Below, piece after piece: positions 24,247 through 33,995 of a stretch of DNA of 64,000 nt (position 1 is its first letter; every line of letters begins with the position of its first letter). The notes beneath the pieces are model-generated. The model saw only the letters and a list, made by a program, of their open reading frames with translations. It had not been told where the DNA came from and did no database searches. The translations under genes and the position numbers were made by a program. The stretch is from Selenomonadaceae bacterium. Lineage in GTDB: Bacteria > Bacillota > Negativicutes > Selenomonadales > Selenomonadaceae. The DNA lies in the NCBI GenBank assembly GCA_017476005.1, contig JAFVEM010000016.1, forward strand, positions 1-64,000, given 5' to 3'.

Positions 24247-27200
24247 TCAACACCGCTTGTATTTTTCCGCCAAGGCACGGAGCCACTTAGCATCTAGGTG
24301 ATCACGGTAGTATTTTTTCAAACGCCACTGCCAGTTTTCACCCAAGGTGCCGGGAGTATTCATGCGGTGACGACTGTCGAGAGCCAAAAGATCCTGCATG
24401 GGGATGATGGCCATGCGCGAACGGCTGGCGTAGGCAAATTCGATGAGGCGTTCGCAAATATCCTTGGGACTTTGGGAATTGGCGTGGAGGAGATTTACCA
24501 AGGATGCCTTGACCGGGCCGTCGATGTCCTCTTGATACCAGCCTACGGTGGTATTGTTGTCGTGGGTGCCGGTGTAGATGATGCTGTTTTCCGGTGCGAC
24601 GAACCCGAGGCGGCCTTGGGGATTCATGTACAGGCTAAAGTGCAAGACCTTCATGCCCGGGAAACCGCAAGCGTCACGCAAATGTTCCACGCTGTCGGTG
24701 ATAAGCCCCAAATCTTCGGCGACAATCTGCACCTCGCCCAACTCTTTCTTAATTTCGTCAAAGAAGGCTTTGCCGGGGCCGCGCCGCCATTGGCCGTTCA
24801 TGGCCGTTTTGGCCTTGCCGTCTATCTCCCAATAGGAATCAAAGGCACGGAAATGGTCGATGCGGACAATATCCACCAGTTGATAGAGTTTCTTAAAGCG
24901 GCTCTTCCACCAAGCGTATTCCTCGCCCTGCATGGCCGTCCAATCGTATTGGGGATTGCCCCACAGTTGCCCCGTGGCGCTGAAATAATCCGGCGGCACT
25001 CCGGCTACAGTTCTTGGGTTTCCGTCCTCCCTCAGGTCGAAGAGTTTCTGATGAGCCCACACGTCGGCACTGTCGTGGGAAATAAAGATGGGCATATCTC
25101 CCAAAATGCAGATGCCCTTTTCTTTGGCGTAGTCATGCAACCTTTGCCATTGACGCTGGAAAACGTACTGGAGGAATTTTTCATAAACGATGTCCTCTGC
25201 CAGTTTCTGCGTAAACTCCGCCATGGTCACGCGGCGGCGATGTTTTAACGGCTCCGGCCAATCTACCCAAGAAACTCCCTGATACTCCTTCTTCAACGCC
25301 TGATAGAGGGCGTAATCCATGAGCCAGTAGTCCTCCCGTTGGCAGAACTCGGCGAAATTGTAACCTTCCTCGCCGGTGGGATCCTTTTCCACTTCCTGCC
25401 GGAAAGCGACAAAGGCTTTGGCGAGTGCCTTGGATTTAAACTCTATCACCTTGTCAAAGTCAATGGCCGAGGTGTTGCCGGGGAAGGAGACTTTTACATC
25501 TTCCGCCGTGAGGAAACCGCGCTTAACGAGACCGTCCAAGGAAATGAGCAAGGGATTGCCGGCAAAGGCCGAGGGCGATTGATAGGGAGAATAGCCAAAG
25601 CCTACGGGATTTAAAGGCAGGATTTGCCACACGGTTTGGCCGGACTCGGCAAGGAAATCCACGAAATCATAGGCCTCTTGCCCCAAGTCGCCGATACCGT
25701 ATCTTGACGGCAAAGAAGTGGGATGCAAGAGAACCCCGGCCAGACGCGGATAATGTTGCACATGCTCCTTTAAGCGCCACAAACGACCTTGTAACGGCTG
25801 AAGCCGCAGATGAAGTTGTCCGCTGACCACCGGCAAATCTTCGCCGCCGTGGAAAACGTCGGCAAATTCGCCGTCGGCGAGGTCGCTCACGTCGATGGAA
25901 ATGGCCTGGCCTTGGGTCTTGCTGCGGTTAAAGGCCGCCACATAAACGTCGTCTTCGGCCGGCGCCCCGAAAACATCATAGCCGCCGCGAATCACTCTGG
26001 CGTAGGCGATGACATCCCCTTTGGCGTACAGCGGCAAAAGCTCGCCGGTTTGCAAAGCCATGTGGGCGTTGCGCTCGGCGATGAATTTTTCGTACCAACC
26101 GCGTATTTCCACATCGCCCTTGTCCCATTCGTAGGGACGACGGTTATACGGATCTTTAAAGCCCTGCATACCGATTTCGTCGCCGTAATAAATGCAAGGC
26201 ACTCCGGGATAAGTCATTTGCCACAGCGCCGCCATGAGGAGTCTGGCTTTCCCCAGTTCAAAATTCTCTTTTTCCATGCGATGCCGCGCCTGTTCTACCG
26301 CCGGCATCCCGTCATAGAAGGGCGTTTCCCCCAAGAAGGTGATGGCGCGTACTACGTCGTGACTGCCGATAAGGTTCATCATGGCGTAGAAATTTTCTTT
26401 GGGATAATTTTCCCGGAGGCTTTCCATGGTACGGTGGCACCATTTGGCATCCGTGTAGCCCATGAGAAAATCAAAAAGGTTTTTCCGGAAGGGATAGTTC
26501 ATGGCGGAGTCCATTTCCTGCCCACAGAGATACTCTCGGGGCTGGCCGTAACTCACCTTGTTGGAGGCATCCTCCCAGACCTCGCCAATGACCACCGCCT
26601 CACGATTTAAGTCTTTCAGCTCCCGGAAAAAGGCTTGGGAAAAAGTTTGTGGGAGTTCGTCAATGACATCCAAACGCCAACCGGCGATGCCTTGACCAAG
26701 CCAATGATGCAACACGCTGTCCTTGTTGTGAATGATGAAATCCATGTAGCCGGGATTGGTTTCGTTGACGTTGGGCAGGGTATTGAAGCCCCACCAGCAG
26801 TCATAATCGTTGGGGAAATTGCGGAAATTATACCAACGATAATAGGGTGATTCCGTAGATTGGAAAGCGCCCACGGTGTCATAAGTGCCTTCCCGGTTAA
26901 AATATTTGCTGTTGCTGCCCGTGTGACTGAACACGCCGTCGATGATGATGCGGATGCCCATTTCTTTGGCCGTGTCCAAGAGGTCTTTGAAATCCTCGTT
27001 GGTGCCGAGGATGGGATCTACCTTATGATAATCACCGGTGTCGTAGTGGTGATTGCTTTCCGATTCAAAAATCGGGTTCATATAAATGCAGGAAATGCCG
27101 AGGCTTTTTAGATAGCCAAGTTTCTTCTTGATGCCCTGCATATTGCCGCCGTAAAAATCGTAGGCCACTATCTCCTTGGTGTCCGGGTCTTTGTAGTAAC

Positions 27201-27720
27201 AAGGCGCGTCGTCCCAGTGGGCATGATAAACAGCCCCTTTTTTATCGACGAGTTTAGCGCCCTCGCGATAAAATCTATCAGGGAAAATCTGATACATCAC
27301 CGCATGTTTGAACCAATCGGGGGTTTTGGCGCCCTTGTTGTAAACGGTGATTTGGTAGGAGGGGGGAACCTCCCGATAGAGCATCCCCTCGCCACCCAAA
27401 CGCTCGGGATTGTTGCCGTAGAAATAGGTGCCGGAGGCGGCCTCGATAATGAAGTAGTACCACATGAGGCAGCCCCTGTCCGGGAGTTTCACAAGGCGCG
27501 TGAAGAACCGTTCGTCACCGCCGGCGCTACCGGCCACGGCCATGGGTTCCAATTTTTCCCCGTAACCTTCGCGCCACAAGCGCACCAAAACCTGCCGAAT
27601 ATCCTCCGAGGATTTTATAGAAAGCCCCAAGGAAAGTTCGCCCTCGGCTTCCGCCGCGCCCACCGTGGAACGGTAATACACACTTTGGGAATCGTGCTTC
27701 ACATTGTTATTATCTAACAT
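24247..27720 (-). CDS. Fused GH13 amylase/debranching domain and 4-alpha-glucanotransferase (MalQ)
   Basis: This 1157-residue protein joins two glucan enzymes. Residues about 1-130 are a beta-sandwich-like carbohydrate-binding region. A GH13 barrel follows with AVMYQIFPDRFYREG, GVFSHTG, the nucleophile Asp in GWRLDVIDELP, the acid Glu in VIGEVWEDAS and the Asp in IGSHDVVRA. From about residue 655 it is a complete GH77 MalQ domain (RLAGVLLHPTSLPSRYGIGD, WQILPLNPVGFGYSPYQSPS, VRIDHFRAFDSYWE, VAEDLG). It probably trims and rearranges malto-oligosaccharides from glycogen. It ends the glg operon, after a terminator behind glgA. Confidence 0.92.
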   Translation of the reverse strand: MLDNNNVKHDSQSVYYRSTVGAAEAEGELSLGLSIKSSEDIRQVLVRLWREGYGEKLEPMAVAGSAGGDERFFTRLVKLPDRGCLMWYYFIIEAASGTYFYGNNPERLGGEGMLYREVPPSYQITVYNKGAKTPDWFKHAVMYQIFPDRFYREGAKLVDKKGAVYHAHWDDAPCYYKDPDTKEIVAYDFYGGNMQGIKKKLGYLKSLGISCIYMNPIFESESNHHYDTGDYHKVDPILGTNEDFKDLLDTAKEMGIRIIIDGVFSHTGSNSKYFNREGTYDTVGAFQSTESPYYRWYNFRNFPNDYDCWWGFNTLPNVNETNPGYMDFIIHNKDSVLHHWLGQGIAGWRLDVIDELPQTFSQAFFRELKDLNREAVVIGEVWEDASNKVSYGQPREYLCGQEMDSAMNYPFRKNLFDFLMGYTDAKWCHRTMESLRENYPKENFYAMMNLIGSHDVVRAITFLGETPFYDGMPAVEQARHRMEKENFELGKARLLMAALWQMTYPGVPCIYYGDEIGMQGFKDPYNRRPYEWDKGDVEIRGWYEKFIAERNAHMALQTGELLPLYAKGDVIAYARVIRGGYDVFGAPAEDDVYVAAFNRSKTQGQAISIDVSDLADGEFADVFHGGEDLPVVSGQLHLRLQPLQGRLWRLKEHVQHYPRLAGVLLHPTSLPSRYGIGDLGQEAYDFVDFLAESGQTVWQILPLNPVGFGYSPYQSPSAFAGNPLLISLDGLVKRGFLTAEDVKVSFPGNTSAIDFDKVIEFKSKALAKAFVAFRQEVEKDPTGEEGYNFAEFCQREDYWLMDYALYQALKKEYQGVSWVDWPEPLKHRRRVTMAEFTQKLAEDIVYEKFLQYVFQRQWQRLHDYAKEKGICILGDMPIFISHDSADVWAHQKLFDLREDGNPRTVAGVPPDYFSATGQLWGNPQYDWTAMQGEEYAWWKSRFKKLYQLVDIVRIDHFRAFDSYWEIDGKAKTAMNGQWRRGPGKAFFDEIKKELGEVQIVAEDLGLITDSVEHLRDACGFPGMKVLHFSLYMNPQGRLGFVAPENSIIYTGTHDNNTTVGWYQEDIDGPVKASLVNLLHANSQSPKDICERLIEFAYASRSRMAIIPMQDLLALDSRHRMNTPGTLGENWQWRLKKYYRDHLDAKWLRALAEKYKRC

Positions 27721-27738
27721 TCTTTACCCTTTCAAAAG

Positions 27739-27769
27739 CAAAAACCCGGCGAAGGTATTGTTCGCCGGG
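27739..27769 (-). terminator. Terminator after glgA
   Basis: A 9-bp stem cccggcgaa (27745-27753) with ttcgccggg (27761-27769) is followed on the minus strand by five U. It stands between glgA and the amylase fusion, so expression of the fusion may depend on read-through. Confidence 0.75.
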
Positions 27770-27800
27770 CGATAAATCTTACAAACCTTCTTACCTAACC

Positions 27801-29237
27801 TTACCTGTTCATGAGGTTTTCATAGAGTTTCTTGTATTCCTTGGCGGATTCTTTCCAGCTGTAATCGGACTCCATGGCGTTGCGGACGATTTTGCTCCAG
27901 TCCTCGTAGTTCTCGAAAGCTCCCAAAGCTCGCTTGATGGCGTACATCATATCGTGGGCGTTGTAGTCGCGGAAGACAAAGCCGTTGCCGCTACCGCTAT
28001 ATTTGTCATACTGCTGCACCGTGTCTTTGAGGCCGCCGGTCTCCCGTACCACCGGCACTGCGCCGTAACGCAAAGCGATGAGTTGACCTATGCCGCAAGG
28101 CTCGTAGTTCGAGGGCATGAGGAAAATGTCGGCGGAGGCGTACATGCGTTGCGCCAGCTCGTTGGAGAAGCGAATGTTGGCCGATACCTTAGTGGGGAAA
28201 CGCCAAGCCAGTCCCTTGAACCAGTCTTCATATTCCTTGTCGCCGGTACCCAAGAGGACAAACTGGATATTCTCGTGTTGTAAAATCTCGTCCATCATCC
28301 TGACGATTAAGTCCATGCCCTTGGCGGCCACCAGACGAGATACCAAGGCTACCATGGGAATGCGACGATTTTCGGGGAGCCCCAGCTGTTTCTGGAGCTG
28401 GACTTTATTGTCCCGTTTGCGCTCCACCGTGTTAATGTCGTAGTTGACGAAAAGATTTTTATCGGTGGCCGGGTTGTAAACGTCGTAGTCGATACCGTTC
28501 ACAATGCCGTACAAATCGTTTTGACGACTTCTGAGAAGTCCGTCCAGATGCTCGCCGAAGTATTCGTACTGAATTTCTTGGGCGTAAGTGCGGCTGACGG
28601 TGGAAATAATGTCGGAGTAAATCATACCGGCCTTCATGAAGTTCACCGCGTCGTAGAATTCAAAGTCGCCGTTGTTGAAATACTTCCAATCAAGTCCCAA
28701 AACGTCGCTCATGACGTTCTTGGGGAAAATTCCCTGATATTTGAGGTTATGAATGGTGTAGATGGTGCGGATTTTTTCGTAGCGCTCGTCGCCGGGATGC
28801 TCCAGCTTCAGGAACACGTTCACCAGCCCCGCATGCCAGTCGTTGGTGTGAATCACGTCGGGCCAAAAATCCATCACGTCTAGGAGGCAAAGCACCGCCC
28901 GGCAGAAGAAGGAGAAGCGATCGGCATCATCGTCGTAACCATAGAAGCCTTCGCGCTTGAAGTATTCTTCATTATCCACGAAGTAATAGGTCACGCCCTT
29001 GTATTCCAGCTTGTCCAGTCCCACGAATTTGCTGCGCCAAGAAACGTTCAGCTCGCCGTCGTAAATGTGCTCCATTTTGCTCCGGAAGTCCTCGGAGATC
29101 TGTCCGTACTTGGGCATAATCACGCGCACATCTACGTCCTCAGCCTTCAAAGCCTGGGGCAAAGACCCGGCCACATCCGCAAGGCCGCCGGTTTTCGCAA
29201 AGGGTACGGCCTCTGATGCAACATACAATACTTTCAT
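27801..29237 (-). CDS. glgA: Glycogen synthase (ADP-glucose, GT5)
   Basis: This 478-residue GT5 enzyme elongates glycogen from ADP-glucose. The N-terminal Rossmann domain starts with SEAVPFAKTGGLADVAGSLP, containing the KTGGL donor-binding motif. HTNDWHAGL, IHNLKYQG and the C-terminal MPSNYEPCGIGQLIALRYGA, with the catalytic EPCG loop, complete the signature. The start follows gaggaggat. It is the fifth gene of the glycogen operon, 36 bp behind glgB. Confidence 0.96.
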   Translation of the reverse strand: MKVLYVASEAVPFAKTGGLADVAGSLPQALKAEDVDVRVIMPKYGQISEDFRSKMEHIYDGELNVSWRSKFVGLDKLEYKGVTYYFVDNEEYFKREGFYGYDDDADRFSFFCRAVLCLLDVMDFWPDVIHTNDWHAGLVNVFLKLEHPGDERYEKIRTIYTIHNLKYQGIFPKNVMSDVLGLDWKYFNNGDFEFYDAVNFMKAGMIYSDIISTVSRTYAQEIQYEYFGEHLDGLLRSRQNDLYGIVNGIDYDVYNPATDKNLFVNYDINTVERKRDNKVQLQKQLGLPENRRIPMVALVSRLVAAKGMDLIVRMMDEILQHENIQFVLLGTGDKEYEDWFKGLAWRFPTKVSANIRFSNELAQRMYASADIFLMPSNYEPCGIGQLIALRYGAVPVVRETGGLKDTVQQYDKYSGSGNGFVFRDYNAHDMMYAIKRALGAFENYEDWSKIVRNAMESDYSWKESAKEYKKLYENLMNR

Positions 29238-29273
29238 GAAGTATATCCTCCTCGCTTGCGCTTATCATAAAAT

Positions 29274-31274
29274 TCAAAGTGAAGCCACCGCCACGGCTCT
29301 TTCCGCATTGTTCAGGCTGTCGCGCCGCAGAGCGTCAACTTGCTTAAAGGATTTAATTTTCACCTTTCCGGCATCCACGGTCGCTTGCAGACGAAAATAC
29401 AGGGTGGCGAGAGGCGGCACCTTGATGAGAATCGACTGCATACGCCCATGCCAGACGGTATCCGCCGCCGGCAAGACCCCGGTATTTACCATGCCGCCGC
29501 CGCCAAACTCCTCGGCATCGGTGCTAAAAACCTCGCGATAAATACCTCGCATAGGCACCCCCACCCGGTAGCCTTCTCTTGCCTTAGGGGTGAAGTTAGT
29601 CACCACCAAGAGAAAATCACTTTCGTCCTCGGCCTTCCTGAGGAAAGTGACGACACTGTTTTCGTTATCGTCGCATTCTATCCATTGGAAGCCGTTCCAA
29701 TCAAAATCAACCTGCCAGAGAGCCTTGTTTTCTTGGTAAAATTCATTGAGGGCGCGAGTGAAATCCAGCATTTTGGCGTGCATGGGGTACTCCTCCACCA
29801 GATGCCAATCCAAACTCTGCCGAAAGTTCCACTCGGCGAACTGAGCAAACTCACTGCCCATAAAGGTTAGTTTTTTCCCGGGATGCGCCATGAAGTAACC
29901 CAAGAAGCCCCGGAGACCGGCAAACTTTTGCGCGTAGTCCCCCGGCAATTTGCTTATGAGGGAGCCTTTGCCATGCACCATTTCGTCGTGGGACAGGGGC
30001 AGGACAAAATTCTCGGAAAAGGCGTACATGAAGGAAAAGGTGAGTTTGTCATGGTTCCATTTACGATAAACGGGGTCAAGGGCGAGATAAGAGAGCATAT
30101 CATTCATCCAGCCCATGTTCCATTTATAGTTAAAACCCATGCCCCCCACCTGCACCGGCCGGGAAATTTGCGGCCAAGCCGTGGATTCCTCGGCGATCAT
30201 TAAGGCTTGGGGATGGTGGCGAAACACCGTTTCATTGAGTTTTCGAAGGAGTGCCATGGCCTCCAAGTTTCCCTTGTCGCCGTACTTGTTGGGCGTCCAT
30301 TCCCCTTCGCCGCGACCGTAGTCAAGGTACAGCATATTGGCCACGCCGTCGATGCGCAGACCATCTACATGAAATTCCTCCAGCCAAAACATGGCGTTGG
30401 AAATGAGAAAACTCTGCACCTCGGCGCGACCGTAATCGAAATTCAGCGTCCCCCAACCCCGGTTTTCCGCCCGTTCAGGGCTGGCCGATTCGTACAGCGT
30501 TTCGCCGTCAAACTCCCTCAGGCCGCAATCGTCCCGGCAAAAGTGGCCGGGTACCCAGTCCATAATGACCCCTAGCCCGTTTTGGTGCGCCACATCCACC
30601 AAATAGCGAAAATCATCCGGCGTACCAAAGCGGCTGGTCACGGCGTAAAACCCCGTCACCTGATACCCCCATGAATCATCCAAGGGATGCTCCATTAAGG
30701 GTAAAAATTCCAGATGGGTGTAGCGCATCTCCCGAGCGTAGGGGACAAGCTCCGCCGCCATGTCGCGATAGGTGAGAAAATTCCCGTCGGCGCCGCGCCG
30801 CCACGAGCCTAAATGCACTTCGTAAATCAGCATAGGGCGACCGTAGGAAGGATGACGACGTTTTTTGGCTTGGTGAATACCGTCCTGCCATTTATAACTA
30901 CCCAAATCATACAGGCGCGAAGCCGTCCCCGGTCGCCTTTCCATGCAGAACCCATAGGGATCCGCTTTATACAGCACCGCGCCGTCTTGGGTGGTAACGG
31001 CGTATTTGTAGAGTGCGCCGGCCTCCAGCCCCTCCACAAACAAAACCCAAACTTCGTCGTTATGACGGCGGAACATGGGGTGACGCTCCTCATCCCAAGC
31101 GTTGAAATCCCCCACCACGCTGACTTTCGCGGCGTGAGGCGCCCATAGGGCAAAACGCACCCCCACTCTGCCCTTGTATTTTGTAAAGTGAGCCCCGAGC
31201 ATTTCATAGGCGCGGCAATTTGTTCCCTGATGAAAAAGGTACAAGCCGAAATCCTTCAGTTCAGCCGTTTTCAC
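29274..31274 (-). CDS. glgB: 1,4-alpha-glucan branching enzyme (GH13)
   Basis: This 666-residue enzyme makes alpha-1,6 branches in glycogen. An N-terminal CBM48-like domain (VRFALWAPHAAKVSVVGDFN) precedes the GH13 barrel with IYEVHLGSWRR, the nucleophile Asp in GLRIDGVANMLYLDYGR, the acid Glu in MIAEESTAW and LPLSHDEMVHGKGSL. A C-terminal beta domain follows. It starts with a GTG at 31274 behind gaggaggtag and lies between glgP and glgA. Confidence 0.96.
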   Translation of the reverse strand: MKTAELKDFGLYLFHQGTNCRAYEMLGAHFTKYKGRVGVRFALWAPHAAKVSVVGDFNAWDEERHPMFRRHNDEVWVLFVEGLEAGALYKYAVTTQDGAVLYKADPYGFCMERRPGTASRLYDLGSYKWQDGIHQAKKRRHPSYGRPMLIYEVHLGSWRRGADGNFLTYRDMAAELVPYAREMRYTHLEFLPLMEHPLDDSWGYQVTGFYAVTSRFGTPDDFRYLVDVAHQNGLGVIMDWVPGHFCRDDCGLREFDGETLYESASPERAENRGWGTLNFDYGRAEVQSFLISNAMFWLEEFHVDGLRIDGVANMLYLDYGRGEGEWTPNKYGDKGNLEAMALLRKLNETVFRHHPQALMIAEESTAWPQISRPVQVGGMGFNYKWNMGWMNDMLSYLALDPVYRKWNHDKLTFSFMYAFSENFVLPLSHDEMVHGKGSLISKLPGDYAQKFAGLRGFLGYFMAHPGKKLTFMGSEFAQFAEWNFRQSLDWHLVEEYPMHAKMLDFTRALNEFYQENKALWQVDFDWNGFQWIECDDNENSVVTFLRKAEDESDFLLVVTNFTPKAREGYRVGVPMRGIYREVFSTDAEEFGGGGMVNTGVLPAADTVWHGRMQSILIKVPPLATLYFRLQATVDAGKVKIKSFKQVDALRRDSLNNAERAVAVASL

Positions 31275-31311
31275 AGAACTACCTCCTCGCCTGTTTTACT
31301 TGCCGGCTAAC

Positions 31312-33783
31312 TCACTGCACAATAACCGGTTTCACCTGCCAAATTTCGCTGGCGTACTCGTCGATGGTGCGATCCGACGAGAACCGCCCGGAGTTGGCAA
31401 TGTTCATGGCCGAAGAGCGCTGCCACTCAAATTTTTGCTGATAGCGACGCTGGATCTCCTCGTGGGCATTCGCGTAAGAACTGAAGTCTTTCAAGATGAA
31501 GAACTCGTCGTTGCCGTGAATGAGATAATCGTAGAGGGAACGGAAGTCGCCGTAGGTGCCATCCACCAACTGATTCATCACCATGCGAACTTTATCGTTG
31601 GAATTGTACTCATTCCACGCCGAATAAGAACCGTTGGCGTAGTAGGCCATGACTTCGGCGGAAGACAGACCGAAGATGACGCAGTTCTCATCTCCCACCG
31701 CCTCATGAATTTCCACGTTGGCGCCGTCCATAGTCCCCAAAGTAATGGCGCCGTTCATCATGAACTTCATGTTGCCGGTGCCGGAGGCTTCCTTGGAAGC
31801 GGTGGAAATTTGCTCGCTGACATCCGCCGCCGGATAGACGATTTCGCCGATGGACACCCCGAAATTCTCGATGAAGACCACTTTTATTTGTCCGTCGATA
31901 GACTTATCCTTATTTACCTTGTCGGCCACGGCGTTAATGAGGCGAATGGTCTCTTTGGCAATGTAGTAACCGGGAGCCGCCTTGCCGCCGAAGAAGTAGG
32001 TGGTGGGGATAATCTTGTAAGAGTGGTCGTGCTTCAAGCGGTTATACTGGTACATGATGTGGAGGATATTCATGAGTTGCCGTTTGTAGGAATGGATGCG
32101 TTTTACCTGAATGTCGAAAATGGTGTTGGGATCCACCGCCAGTTCGTTGTGTTTCAGGATATATTGCGCCAGACCATCCTTGCGGAGTTGCTTAATCTTG
32201 GCCAGTTCCGACAAGAAAGGTTTATCATCCACATAATCGTTCAAAAGGTCGAGCTGTTCCGGATAACGGTGCCAACGGCGACTGCCGATGGTGGCGTCGA
32301 TTAAATCAGCCAATTCCGGGTTGGAGGCCATGAGCCAACGGCGATGGGTGATACCATTGGTTTTGTTGTTGAAGGTACGGGGATTAAGATCATAGAAATC
32401 TTTAAGGGTGGAGGCCTTCAAAATATCGGAGTGAAGTCTGGCCACGCCGTTGACGCTGTGACCGCCCACAATGGCCAGCCGCGCCATGTGTACAAGGCCG
32501 CCTTCGATAATGGACAAAGCCCGTACCTTGTCGTCGTTGCCGGGATAGCGTTTTCTTACTTCTTCCAAATGACGATGATTGATTTCCTCGATGATCATAT
32601 AGACGCGCGGCAAGAGTTCCCGGAACATATCTACCGGCCAAGTTTCCAGCGCTTCCGGCATAATGGTGTGGTTGGTATAGGCGATGGTGTTCTTGGTGAT
32701 GGCCCAAGCCTCTGCCCATTCCATTTCCTCTTCATCGACGAAAATACGCATGAGTTCGGCCACCGCCACCGCCGGGTGAGTGTCGTTAATGTGGATGGCG
32801 TTCTTCTTGGCAAAGTTATGAAGCCCCATGCCGGTACGCTTGAAGTGCCGCACGATGCTCTGGACTCCCGCGGAGGTCATGAAGTATTCCTGAATGAGGC
32901 GCATTTTTCTGCCTTCATGGGAGCTGTCATCGGGGTAGAGATAATTGGTAATACTCTCCACAAAATTGCGATACTCGTTTTTCTGGCGAATTTGGTCGTG
33001 AGTAAGGGTGGCGTAATCGGAGAAATCTCGATTCACCTCGGCGTTCCACAGGCGCAAGTTGTTCACCGTGTTGTTATGATACCCCACAATGGGAACGTCG
33101 TAAGGCACGGCCATAACGGTCATGGTGTTTTCATGTACCAGTTTCAGACTGCCGTCGGGCTGTTCCTTCATGTAGGCGTTGCCGTAGAATTTAACGTCGA
33201 TGGCCTTATCCGGCTTGCGATATTCCCAAGCAAAACCGTGCTTGAGCCAGTTATCGGGAATTTCCGCCTGATTGCCGTTGATGATTTTCTGTTCAAAGAG
33301 TCCGTACTGATAACGGATACTACACCCATGCCCCGGCAGACGATGGGCAGCCATGGAGTCGATGAAGCAAGCCGCCAGTCGCCCTAAACCGCCGTTGCCC
33401 AGCCCGGCATCCGGCTCTTCCTCGCAGATGTTGGTCAAGTCCAGCTCAAAATCGGCGAGGACTTCTTCCACCGCATCTTTTATGCCTAAGTTGATGAGAT
33501 TCGACTTGAGAAGCCGCCCCATGAGGAACTCAATGGAGAAATAATAAATCTGCTTTTCCTGTCGTTCCGTGTAAGCGCGATTAGTCTTAATCCAATTTTC
33601 GCTAATGTATTGTTTGGCAACGGATGCCACCGTCTGATAGATCTCGTTTTTCGTCAGTTCATTCAGATCTCGCCCCCACAGAACGTGAGCCGAGTTCACG
33701 AAACGCAATTTCAGATTTTCCTTCAGCTTATCGTATTCCGTGTCCTGGGTACCCTTTTTTCCCTTCTTTACTTTCGCTGCCAA
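31312..33783 (-). CDS. glgP: Glycogen/starch phosphorylase (GT35)
   Basis: This 823-residue PLP enzyme releases glucose-1-phosphate from glycogen. Motifs include GLGNGGLGRLAACFIDS, GYHNNTVNNLRLWNAE, HINDTHPAVAVAELMR, VQVKRIHSYKRQ-like and the PLP Lys in EASGTGNMKFMMNGAITLGT. I start it at the TTG at 33783, 9 nt after aaaaggag, giving MAAKVKKGKKG. A longer frame to 33843 enters repeat copy C and is not credible. It lies downstream of glgD, across the repeat, and upstream of glgB. Confidence 0.95.
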   Translation of the reverse strand: MAAKVKKGKKGTQDTEYDKLKENLKLRFVNSAHVLWGRDLNELTKNEIYQTVASVAKQYISENWIKTNRAYTERQEKQIYYFSIEFLMGRLLKSNLINLGIKDAVEEVLADFELDLTNICEEEPDAGLGNGGLGRLAACFIDSMAAHRLPGHGCSIRYQYGLFEQKIINGNQAEIPDNWLKHGFAWEYRKPDKAIDVKFYGNAYMKEQPDGSLKLVHENTMTVMAVPYDVPIVGYHNNTVNNLRLWNAEVNRDFSDYATLTHDQIRQKNEYRNFVESITNYLYPDDSSHEGRKMRLIQEYFMTSAGVQSIVRHFKRTGMGLHNFAKKNAIHINDTHPAVAVAELMRIFVDEEEMEWAEAWAITKNTIAYTNHTIMPEALETWPVDMFRELLPRVYMIIEEINHRHLEEVRKRYPGNDDKVRALSIIEGGLVHMARLAIVGGHSVNGVARLHSDILKASTLKDFYDLNPRTFNNKTNGITHRRWLMASNPELADLIDATIGSRRWHRYPEQLDLLNDYVDDKPFLSELAKIKQLRKDGLAQYILKHNELAVDPNTIFDIQVKRIHSYKRQLMNILHIMYQYNRLKHDHSYKIIPTTYFFGGKAAPGYYIAKETIRLINAVADKVNKDKSIDGQIKVVFIENFGVSIGEIVYPAADVSEQISTASKEASGTGNMKFMMNGAITLGTMDGANVEIHEAVGDENCVIFGLSSAEVMAYYANGSYSAWNEYNSNDKVRMVMNQLVDGTYGDFRSLYDYLIHGNDEFFILKDFSSYANAHEEIQRRYQQKFEWQRSSAMNIANSGRFSSDRTIDEYASEIWQVKPVIVQ

Positions 33784-33819
33784 CCAAAACAACTCCTTTT
33801 CTTGCCTTGTTTCCTTATG

Positions 33820-33987
33820 TTGGGGCGTTGCCCCAAACCCCACAAGAGGCTCCGCCTCTTGACTCCGGCAGGGGGATAATCCCCCTGCACCCTTTAATAA
33901 ATTTAATAGGGGTGCAGGGGGCAGTGCTCCCTGCTAGGAGTCCAGAGGGCAAAGCCCTTTGGTGGGGTTTGGGGTGAAACCCCAATA
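33820..33987. repeat. GC-rich multi-hairpin repeat, copy C (head-to-head pair, between glgD and glgP)
   Basis: Two units in opposite orientation flank an A/T-rich centre (33893-33908). The left unit reads ttggggc-gttg-gccccaa, agaggc-tcc-gcctct and caggggga-taa-tccccctg. The right unit reads gcaggggg-cagtg-ctccctgc, agtccagagggcaaagccct and ttggggtgaaaccccaa. It sits inside the glycogen operon. Confidence 0.78.
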
Positions 33988-33995
33988 GTAACCCC

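Noticed and set aside
24298-25248. Plus-strand open frame of 316 codons inside the amylase/MalQ gene
   Set aside because: It lies fully inside the MalQ domain on the other strand and has no ribosome site or recognisable product.
31300-33387. Two long plus-strand frames opposite glgP
   Set aside because: Shadows of glgP, which is complete with all catalytic motifs.
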